A DNA stretch of 36,145 bases. Origin: Caldilineaceae bacterium (GTDB lineage Bacteria > Chloroflexota > Anaerolineae > Caldilineales > Caldilineaceae). A model generated the notes under the pieces. It ran no database searches. It was not told the DNA's origin and worked only from the letters and a program-made list of their open reading frames with translations. This document shows positions 30,551 to 36,145 of this stretch, one piece after another. Position 1 is the first letter of the stretch, and the number at the start of each line of letters is the position of its first letter. The DNA lies in contig JACFMY010000008.1 of the NCBI GenBank assembly GCA_019455155.1, positions 1 to 36,145 of the forward strand. Reading direction: 5' to 3'. The translations under genes were made by a program, and so were the position numbers.

Positions 30551-30569
30551 ACAGCCGGCCAGCCGTCGT

Positions 30570-31547
30570 CTACCCGTACGCCGGGTCGTGCACAATGCGT
30601 GTGCCCGTTTCGCCCCGCAGCGCGCGCCCCAGGTTTTCTGGGTTGGTAATTAGGGCGTAGGTGGCGGTATGGTCGCTTTGTTCCATGAACCGGATGCACG
30701 CCTCGATCTTGGGTTTCATGCTGCCGGGTGCAAAGTGACCTTCAGCCATGTATCGCCGCGCCTCGCTGACAGTCATGACATCCAGGTCTATCTGATTCGG
30801 TTTGCCAAAGTTGATGGCAACCTTTTCCACGCCGGTGCTGATCAAGAAGAGGTCGGCGCCGATCTGGCTGGCCAGCAGGCTAGAGGCTCGATCCTTGTCG
30901 ATGACGGCGTAAACCGAGCGTAGCTCGCCTTTGCGATTGCGTACGACGGGGATGCCACCGCCGCCCACGGCAACCACGATCCAACCAAGCTTGACCGCCT
31001 GGGCAATCGCTTCCACTTCGACAATCTCCACCGGCTCCGGCGAAGCGACCACGCGTCGCCACCCCCGGCCAGCATCTTCGATGACCTGCCATCCCTCGCG
31101 CTCAAACTCACGTGCGGCCGGCTCGTCCATGAAGCCGCCGATAGGTTTCGTTGGGTTGTCGAACGCAGGATCGTCCGCCTCCACCCGCGTCTGCGTGACA
31201 AGCGTAATGCATTGGCGCGCGATCTTGCGTTGGAAGAATTCGTTGTTGAGGGTCTGCTGCAACATGAAGCCGATACTGCCCTGTGTATCGGCCACGATCA
31301 GGTCGAGGGGCGTCGGGTGAACCTGGGAGGCAGCCAGCTCGTTGCGCCTGAGAATGAAGCCGACCTGGGGTCCATTGCCGTGGGTGATCACGACCGTCCA
31401 GCCGGCCTCCACCATATCGGCCACATAACTCGCGGTTTCACGCACGGCATCCCACTGGTGGGGCACATCAGGATGCTTGGCATCCATAATAAGTGAATTG
31501 CCGCCAATCGCCACAACGGCGACCGCGGCATTTGAGGCAGCGTCCAT
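30570..31547 (-). CDS. Carbamate kinase (ArcC/YqeA family)
   Basis: 325 residues, full length. The enzyme interconverts carbamoyl phosphate plus ADP with ATP, CO2 and ammonia. Family motifs are VVAIGGNSLI (11-20), VVITHGNGPQVGFILRRNE, VVASPEPVEIVE, IVVAVGGGGIPVV and AVIDKDRASSLLA, and near the end MKPKIEACIRF. It lies 130 nt downstream of a YgeY-like hydrolase on the same strand, the partner seen in the E. coli ygeWXY-hyuA-yqeA cluster. That context favours a catabolic, ATP-forming role at the end of a purine- or hydantoin-type degradation route rather than the arginine deiminase pathway, whose genes are absent. Because arcC and yqeA are hard to separate, no symbol is given. Confidence 0.92.
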   Translation of the reverse strand: MDAASNAAVAVVAIGGNSLIMDAKHPDVPHQWDAVRETASYVADMVEAGWTVVITHGNGPQVGFILRRNELAASQVHPTPLDLIVADTQGSIGFMLQQTLNNEFFQRKIARQCITLVTQTRVEADDPAFDNPTKPIGGFMDEPAAREFEREGWQVIEDAGRGWRRVVASPEPVEIVEVEAIAQAVKLGWIVVAVGGGGIPVVRNRKGELRSVYAVIDKDRASSLLASQIGADLFLISTGVEKVAINFGKPNQIDLDVMTVSEARRYMAEGHFAPGSMKPKIEACIRFMEQSDHTATYALITNPENLGRALRGETGTRIVHDPAYG

Positions 31548-31677
31548 AGATTATCTCACCACCTTGTGTGTGAGGAAAGGCTGCGGTGCTGGCCCGGTCG
31601 CGCGTTCACAACGCCCCCACCCGCCGTCAAGGCAGGGCGCGCGCAGGTCAGACTCACAGGCTGTCGGCTGTATCGAC

Positions 31678-32880
31678 CTACAACAGAGCTGGCAGGATGG
31701 CATAGAACTCGGCCGCTTTGACGACGTCAGCCAGCAGCACGCTGTCCTGTGTCGTATGGGCTGTCTCTTCCTCGCCGGGGCCAAAACCAATCGCCGGTAT
31801 GCCGGCCTTACCCATCCAATAGATGCCGTTGGTGCTAAAGTTCCATTTACTGGGCGCATGGTCGGGCAGGCCGATCAGTCTGGCCGCCTGCAGACCAGCC
31901 TGGACCAGGGGATGACCTTCATCGAGCGCCCAGGCGGGGAAGTACTTGTCTACGGGGAAAACGAAGCCAGTATAGCTTGGCTCCGCGTATTTCATCATCT
32001 CCACAGTCATCTCACCGGTGCCGCTGAGCGGCTTGGGAATCAAGCTTCGCACCTGCTCGATGGCGCCTTCGGCCGATTCGCCAAAGGTTAGCCGCCGGTC
32101 AACGTACACCTTACAGAGATCCGGAACAGCGTTTATGCTGGGTGTCCGCACTGACATGTCCGTTACCGTGATCTTGCCGTGGCCCAGGAACGGATCGTCA
32201 CCCAGCTGTGGTTCCAGCCGGCTGATCTCGTCGATCAGCGGCAGGGCCTTGTAGATGGCGTTGTCCCCAAGATGGTTGCTGGCTGCATGGGCGCTGCGAC
32301 CGCGCACGGTGACCTCGATCTCAACCCGACCCTTATGGCCGCGGTAGACCTGCATCTTGGTTGGCTCGCCAATGACAACAAAGTCGGGACGGATGCCCTC
32401 GTGCTCCACCAGGGCATGGGGGGCAATGCCGTCACACCACTCCTCCATGTTGCCAAAGTAATACGCGGTCCATCCCTCTAGCAGACCCAGGTCCCGGGCC
32501 AGCGCCATGCCGTAGATCATCGGCGGTGTGCTTCCCTTTTCATCGCACGCCCCGCGCGCGTAGAAACGACCTTTTTCCACCTTGCCGCTGAACGGATCCC
32601 AATCCCATTCATCAGGGTTGCCGATCCCCACTGTATCGAGATGGCTGTCAAACAGGATCGAACGCGGGCCGTCGCCGATCTGGCCCACGGTGTTGCCCAT
32701 GCTGTCAAACCAGACCTTATTAAAGCCTAGCTTGCGCATTTCCGCCTGCACCCGCTCGCCCACCGGCCCGATTCTCGAATCCATCGAAGGGATCGCACAA
32801 AGATCGCGCAAAAACCGGGTAATCACCTGACTGTCTTGCGCCACTCGCTGCTGAACGGCAGCTACATCCACATTGGCCAT
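31678..32880 (-). CDS. M20 family metallohydrolase, YgeY type
   Basis: 400 residues. Two-zinc M20 amidohydrolase with the complete ligand set: SHLDTV (79-84, His80 and catalytic Asp82), GACDEKGS (110-117, bridging Asp113), EEW (146-148, catalytic Glu146 and metal ligand Glu147), GEPT (171-174), and TAHTTQD near residue 375 (final His). A dimerisation domain lies between. The wording ILFDSHLDTVGIGNPDEW and YFGNMEEWCDG matches the YgeY branch, annotated as a selenium-metabolism-linked hydrolase, whose true substrate is not established. No selenium gene or UGA-containing frame was noticed here. A perfect-consensus promoter lies upstream; carbamate kinase follows 130 nt downstream. Confidence 0.87.
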   Translation of the reverse strand: MANVDVAAVQQRVAQDSQVITRFLRDLCAIPSMDSRIGPVGERVQAEMRKLGFNKVWFDSMGNTVGQIGDGPRSILFDSHLDTVGIGNPDEWDWDPFSGKVEKGRFYARGACDEKGSTPPMIYGMALARDLGLLEGWTAYYFGNMEEWCDGIAPHALVEHEGIRPDFVVIGEPTKMQVYRGHKGRVEIEVTVRGRSAHAASNHLGDNAIYKALPLIDEISRLEPQLGDDPFLGHGKITVTDMSVRTPSINAVPDLCKVYVDRRLTFGESAEGAIEQVRSLIPKPLSGTGEMTVEMMKYAEPSYTGFVFPVDKYFPAWALDEGHPLVQAGLQAARLIGLPDHAPSKWNFSTNGIYWMGKAGIPAIGFGPGEEETAHTTQDSVLLADVVKAAEFYAILPALL

Positions 32881-33032
32881 CGCTGATGTCCTTACTGCTT
32901 GCGTATTGAGTTCACTTTACCGGGTTGGCACGCCAAGTGTTCGCGTGCCGCTTAGCGTGCACGCTGGACAAGCTGGCATCGCATCCTGTCCGTACTGTGC
33001 ACAGATCCCTGAAGTTGGAATTGGATGGCTGG

Positions 33033-33062
33033 ATTATAAAAGGCGCCAGGAAGGATTGTCAA
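33033..33062 (-). promoter_or_regulatory. Perfect-consensus promoter of the hydrolase/carbamate kinase pair
   Basis: On the minus strand TTGACA (33062-33057) and TATAAT (33038-33033) are separated by 18 nt. Both hexamers match consensus exactly. Transcription would begin near 33026, leaving a leader of about 146 nt before 32880. It should be a strong promoter unless repressed. Confidence 0.8.
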
Positions 33063-33152
33063 AGAGTGGGCGGTTACCCCTATTGCCAGAGAATCGACTT
33101 ACGGCTGGAGGCGTGCACAGCGTGGACCGTGGCCCCAAAGACTGGCGACCTG

Positions 33153-34463
33153 TCATTCGACGCGTTCAATGTGTGCGCCCAGCGCCCGCAGCTTCTCATC
33201 GATGTTCTGATATCCGCGGTCGATCTGCTGGACATTCCCAATAGTGGTGACACCCTCTGCGATCAACGCGGCCAGCACCAGGGCCATGCCCGCGCGGATG
33301 TCCGGGCTCGTCACATGCTGGCCAGTAAGCCGGCTAGGGCCGACCACGACCGCGCGATGGGGGTCGCACAGGATGATTTGCGCGCCCATAGCAATGAGTT
33401 TGTCCACAAAGAACAGGCGGCTTTCATACATCTTCTCATGGACGATGACGGTGCCTTGCGCCTGGGTGGCTGTTACCAGGGCAATGCTCATGAGGTCCGG
33501 CGGAAAGGCAGGCCAGGGCGCGTCGTCGATCTTGGGCACGACTCCGCCAAAATCCGCCCGAATGCAGAGCTCCTGTTCCTCCCCAATGACCAGGGTATAG
33601 CGCTCGTCGAGCGGGGCCGCCGGGTTCTCCTCTAGCTGCATGCGCACGCCCAGGCGGTCGGCAAAGACCATCTGCATCATACGCAAGTGCTCGGGCACCA
33701 CGCCGGCAATGCGCAGCTCGCCCCGCGTGATCGCGCCCAGGCCGATAAAGCTCCCCACTTCGATGAAGTCCGGGCTGATATGGATCTCGGCGCCACCCAG
33801 GCGTTCCTGCCCATGAATGACGAGAACATTGCTGCCGATGCCCTCAATCTGGCAGCCCATGCGCGTGAGCAGGTGGCAGAGATCTTGAACGTGAGGCTCG
33901 CTGGCGGCATTGCGCAGAACGGTGGTGCCGCGGGCCAGGGCGGCCGCCATGATCCCATTTTCGGTGGCCGTGACCGACGCCTCGTCGAGCAGGACATCGC
34001 AACCGCACAGGCGACCAGCGGCGCGCAGCTCAAACGTGCCGTTATGGACCAGCTGGGCACCCAGGGCGCCCAATACTTGCAGGTGGGTGTCGATACGCCG
34101 CCGGCCAATATCATCGCCGCCAGCAGCGGTATCGACCTGAAAGCGGCCGTAGCGGGCGAGCAGCGGCCCCATGAGGGTGAGCGAGCCGCGAATCTGGCCA
34201 AAGAGATGGGGGTCTGGCGCGGCGCCAGTCACACGGCTGGCACAGAGTGTGAAGCTGGACCCATTCTGCTCGATGGTGACGCCCATCCCCGCCAGAATCT
34301 CCATCATGGTACGCACATCCCCAATCATGGGCAGATTGTGCAGCGTCACTGGCTCATCTGTGAGGAGGCACGCCGCCAACATGGGGAGCGCCGCGTTCTT
34401 GTTGCCTATAGGGCGGATGCTGCCATTCAGTGGATGGCCGCCTTCGATAATAAAGGAGCTCAT
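33153..34463 (-). CDS. murA: UDP-N-acetylglucosamine 1-carboxyvinyltransferase (MurA), Cys-to-Asp active-site form
   Basis: 436 residues; GAGAAGG lies about 7 nt before the ATG. MurA transfers enolpyruvyl from phosphoenolpyruvate to UDP-GlcNAc, the first committed step of peptidoglycan synthesis. The fold shows the two inside-out domains. [10 protein letters not shown] (20-29) carries the catalytic Lys22 and Asn23; the active-site loop reads [15 protein letters not shown], so the Cys115 of E. coli MurA (GGCTIG) is Asp117 here. [15 protein letters not shown] and [15 protein letters not shown] (with the Arg397-equivalent) are intact. Asp at this site is a known natural variant that keeps activity and gives fosfomycin resistance in Mycobacterium, Chlamydia and Borrelia. 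It is divergent from the membrane protein gene at 34864. Confidence 0.94.
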   Translation of the reverse strand: MSSFIIEGGHPLNGSIRPIGNKNAALPMLAACLLTDEPVTLHNLPMIGDVRTMMEILAGMGVTIEQNGSSFTLCASRVTGAAPDPHLFGQIRGSLTLMGPLLARYGRFQVDTAAGGDDIGRRRIDTHLQVLGALGAQLVHNGTFELRAAGRLCGCDVLLDEASVTATENGIMAAALARGTTVLRNAASEPHVQDLCHLLTRMGCQIEGIGSNVLVIHGQERLGGAEIHISPDFIEVGSFIGLGAITRGELRIAGVVPEHLRMMQMVFADRLGVRMQLEENPAAPLDERYTLVIGEEQELCIRADFGGVVPKIDDAPWPAFPPDLMSIALVTATQAQGTVIVHEKMYESRLFFVDKLIAMGAQIILCDPHRAVVVGPSRLTGQHVTSPDIRAGMALVLAALIAEGVTTIGNVQQIDRGYQNIDEKLRALGAHIERVE

Positions 34464-34515
34464 GACAAGACCTTCTCAATACAATCAGTGCAATTTGGAT
34501 CGTCGCGCCGGCTGT

Positions 34516-34568
34516 CCCGTCACACAGACAGAGATGTAGGTAACAAGGAGGTGTAGTCAGGAAGGTGC
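34516..34568 (+). other. 16S rRNA 3'-end-like sequence lacking helix 44
   Basis: Three blocks in order match conserved bacterial 16S rRNA: CCCGTCACAC (34516-34525, as at the end of helix 28 before helix 44), GTAACAAGG (34540-34548, the 1492R primer region) and GGAAGGTGC (34560-34568, the helix 45 loop region). Helix 44, about 80 nt, is reduced to 14 nt, and the anti-Shine-Dalgarno end is missing. It could be a decayed rRNA fragment, a mimic, or coincidence. Confidence 0.35.
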
Positions 34569-34765
34569 TGCACCAGTTGCTACCACAGATACGGATAGCA
34601 CGTGGACATACGCAGATAACGCCTGGCGGCAGACACATCGTTCCCCGACTCGCAACGCTGCCATTCTAGCCGATCTTGTCGCGTACTGCGAGTTGGACGG
34701 GGGTATAGCACACCGAACACACGTTCGATCCATCGCTTGCCAGAATTCGGTTTTCACAGCTGTTA

Positions 34766-34774
34766 TGGTATAAT
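34766..34774 (+). promoter_or_regulatory. Extended -10 promoter of the membrane protein gene
   Basis: TGGTATAAT (34766-34774) is an extended -10 element with a perfect TATAAT. There is no recognisable -35 box, which extended -10 promoters often do without. The start would be near 34781, about 80 nt before TTG 34864. Confidence 0.65.
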
Positions 34775-34863
34775 TTTTCTATTATTGGCCCTGCCCGTAA
34801 CAGGGTGCATACTCGAGTGATGATCCAGGATCTGGACCATCGCGCCAGTGAAGGTGGATCGGT

Positions 34864-35814
34864 TTGGGCGTCATTGAGTGCCTGTCGGCCGGATATCGTT
34901 TTTTGGGTCGCCGCGCTGAGTTGCTTGTCATTCCAATAGCAATCGATCTGTTGCTTTGGTTTGCGCCGCAGTTCAGCGTTGCCCCCCTTACTGCGCAGAT
35001 GGCGATCTGGTACGAGGGCATGGGCGCGGTGGCGGGCTCGTCGCCGGATATGGTCCAGATGTCACGGCAAATGGCGGACAGCCTGCGCGAGCTTGGACAG
35101 GGCTTCAATCTGCTTTCGGCCCTGGTGAGCAGCGGGTTGATGCACGTGCCGAGTCTGATGGCGACGGGCGTCGGATCGGCATCTGCACGGGTGTTGGAGG
35201 TTAGCTCGGTGAGCGAGGCCGTGGTCTTGTGGCTGGTATTCAGCATCCTTGGCCTGCTCATCGGTGTCATCTATCTTGGCCTGTTGGCCCGCAGCCTGCC
35301 CATTGGCAGACAAGCCAACATACCCGCCGGTCTTTTTGCCGGCAACGTACTGCGCCAGTGGATTCGCGTGCTGGCATTTGTGCTGCTGGTCGCCCTGGCG
35401 TTAACGGCCGTTTACCTGCCCATCAGCTTTGGTATTGGCCTCTTTATGCTCGTCAGCCCCGGCCTCGGTTCCGCCATGGCCGTAGCCTCGGGCGCCTTGA
35501 TCTTGATCGTGTTCTTTTACATGTATTTTACGACGTCTGGCATCGTGATGGACAACCTGCCCGTCACCGCTGCCATGATGCGCAGCGTGCGCCTGGTGCG
35601 CGAGAATTTCTGGTCCACATTGGGCTTTTTTGCAGTCAGCACGTTGATCAGCCTGGGCATTACCTTGGTTTTGGTGCAGCTGGCTGTGTTTGCGCTCTGG
35701 GCAAGGCTCTTTGCCATTGTGCTCAACGCCTATGTTGGTACGGGCCTGGCCATGGCGCTGCTGGTCTTTTATCGCACGCGACAGTTGCGCCGCGAGACCG
35801 AGCTGGCCGGCTGA
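34864..35814 (+). CDS. Polytopic membrane protein of unknown function
   Basis: 316 residues from TTG at 34864, with AAGGTGG about 7 nt upstream. Hydrophobic segments lie at about 18-36 (AELLVIPIAIDLLLWFAPQF), 118-142 (SEAVVLWLVFSILGLLIGVIYLGLLAR), 165-190, 195-224, 243-270 and 275-300, giving roughly six helices. Between the first and second is a soluble stretch (about 45-115), probably extracytoplasmic, rich in Met, Ser and Gly. No enzymatic or transport motif is recognised. GIVMDNLPVTAAMMRSVRLVRENF resembles the cytoplasmic helix-loop found in DUF4013/glycerophosphoryl-diester-type membrane domains, but this is weak. It is bounded by murA on the other strand and gyrB downstream. Confidence 0.65.
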   Translation: MGVIECLSAGYRFLGRRAELLVIPIAIDLLLWFAPQFSVAPLTAQMAIWYEGMGAVAGSSPDMVQMSRQMADSLRELGQGFNLLSALVSSGLMHVPSLMATGVGSASARVLEVSSVSEAVVLWLVFSILGLLIGVIYLGLLARSLPIGRQANIPAGLFAGNVLRQWIRVLAFVLLVALALTAVYLPISFGIGLFMLVSPGLGSAMAVASGALILIVFFYMYFTTSGIVMDNLPVTAAMMRSVRLVRENFWSTLGFFAVSTLISLGITLVLVQLAVFALWARLFAIVLNAYVGTGLAMALLVFYRTRQLRRETELAG

Positions 35815-35878
35815 TGCCAGCGCCTGGTCTGGTAACGAATATCCTGCTGCCGCGGCGGATCGCAAAGTGCGGGTGTGA

Positions 35879-35934
35879 TAGCAGCAATAATGTAGCAGCA
35901 TTGACATAGCAGCATTGACATAGCGGCATTGATG
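35879..35934 (+). repeat. 14-bp tandem repeat upstream of gyrB
   Basis: TAGCAGCATTGACA occurs exactly at 35893-35906 and 35907-35920, with diverged copies TAGCAGCAATAATG (35879-35892) and TAGCGGCATTGATG (35921-35934). Each intact unit contains a TTGACA hexamer, but no -10 box at the right distance was found. The array ends 67 nt before the gyrB start. Confidence 0.8.
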
Positions 35935-36001
35935 GCAATTCGCGGTGGCGGCGGATCCGCAGCTCCAGCCTGATACGCGAACCTGTGTTGTGGAGGAAGC
36001 A

Positions 36002-36145
36002 GTGACGGATAACAACAAGAACAAGCCAAGTTTTGTGTACACAGCCGACCAGATTCAGGTCCTGGAAGGTCTAGAAGCTGTGCGCCGGCGCCCCGGCATG
36101 TATATCGGTGGCACAGACCAGAAGGCGCTTCACCACATGGTTTAC
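36002..36145 (+). CDS. gyrB: DNA gyrase subunit B, N-terminus only (3' truncated by window)
   Basis: GTG at 36002 follows GGAGGA at 35992-35997. The visible 48 codons read into [20 protein letters not shown] and then [14 protein letters not shown], the start of the GHKL ATPase domain of type II topoisomerase B subunits. LHHMVY favours GyrB over ParE, although the two are hard to separate on so few residues. GyrB hydrolyses ATP to drive introduction of negative supercoils with GyrA. A supercoiling-dependent promoter is usual for gyrB; here the only distinctive upstream structure is the 14-bp tandem repeat. Confidence 0.9.
   Translation, partial: MTDNNKNKPSFVYTADQIQVLEGLEAVRRRPGMYIGGTDQKALHHMVY

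Larger units (their letters stand above)
30239..30569 (-). promoter_or_regulatory. Control region of the ABC importer operon with several palindromes
   Basis: The 331-nt region holds no gene. It contains a promoter (30338-30367), the palindrome TCAATATTGA (30305-30314) downstream of the predicted start, and, about 120-145 nt upstream of it, TTGTTAACAA (30449-30458) and a second GTTAAC (30473-30478). The far end has the hairpin behind carbamate kinase (30530-30550). TTTGTC (30301-30306), the half-site seen in the rpiR promoter, overlaps the TCAATATTGA palindrome by two bases. Confidence 0.55.
34464..34863. other. 400-nt divergent region between murA and the membrane protein gene
   Basis: No gene is supported. 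It contains a stretch resembling the 3' end of 16S rRNA (34516-34568), a strong AAGGAGGTG (34545-34553) without a usable start, and the plus-strand promoter at 34766-34774. A small frame, GTG 34565 to TAG 34669 (34 codons), is not convincing. Confidence 0.5.

Noticed and set aside
33687-34556. 289-residue open frame on the plus strand
   Set aside because: It is antisense to murA and has no recognisable domain.
34565-34669. 34-codon frame after AAGGAGG upstream of the membrane protein gene
   Set aside because: The ribosome binding site is 13 nt from the GTG, the peptide shows no feature, and the area is better explained by the 16S-like stretch.

Overview
The window looks like a chromosomal segment of a GC-rich member of the Chloroflexota (Anaerolineae or Caldilineae type). 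This is inferred from gene content and style: GT-C type membrane glycosyltransferases with soluble C-terminal domains, lipoproteins with long Pro/Thr/Ala linkers, a MurA with Asp in place of the catalytic Cys, and a LuxR-HTH/kelch fusion. No rRNA operon, tRNA or CRISPR array was seen. Most genes are housekeeping or ordinary accessory genes; both window edges cut a gene.

Layout. 1-3976 (+): the end of one membrane-glycosyltransferase-like gene, a complete relative of it and a lipoprotein. 3995-4630: rsmD, ending at a bidirectional terminator shared with a minus-strand membrane-anchored coiled-coil protein (4731-5591). 5885-9629 (+): a THUMP-like methyltransferase, pncC (CinA C-terminal domain), a small DUF6504-like protein, an NAD(P)HX epimerase and thiamine pyrophosphokinase, a run with a vitamin/cofactor-repair flavour. 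9683-10477 (-): an Lgt-like membrane protein without the Lgt active-site residues. 10531-15261 (+): UDP-glucuronate decarboxylase-like SDR, lepA overlapping rsmA by 4 nt, and a FabG-like reductase. 15398-18039: a LuxR-HTH/TM/kelch protein facing a lipoprotein polysaccharide deacetylase. 18292-19170: an RpiR-type regulator whose promoter holds a perfect 16-bp dyad between the -35 and -10 boxes.

19239-22774 (-): an SH3/PQQ-propeller membrane-anchored protein translationally coupled (GTGA overlap) to a GT-C glycosyltransferase. 23020-24691 (+): a CxxC thioredoxin-fold protein, a Crp/Fnr regulator and a Thermus-like ferredoxin with a strong promoter and terminator. 25057-25791: a PIG-L deacetylase, followed by a 125-bp MITE-like element. 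26079-30238 (-): a sugar-type ABC importer (two permeases, one binding lipoprotein, no ATPase). 30570-32880 (-): carbamate kinase and a YgeY-like M20 hydrolase, behind a perfect-consensus promoter. 33153-34463 (-): murA. 34864-35814 (+): an unknown membrane protein. 36002 onward: the start of gyrB, preceded by a 14-bp tandem repeat.

The most unusual items are a stretch at 34516-34568 that carries three blocks of the 16S rRNA 3' end in order but without helix 44; the transmembrane LuxR-kelch protein; the active-site-less Lgt homologue; a MalF-type permease with about six extra membrane helices; the MITE; and two similar hairpins flanking the binding-protein gene. I see no convincing defence system or other wholly new multi-gene system. 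All coordinates, motifs and stems were read by eye; family calls rest on motif recognition, not searches.
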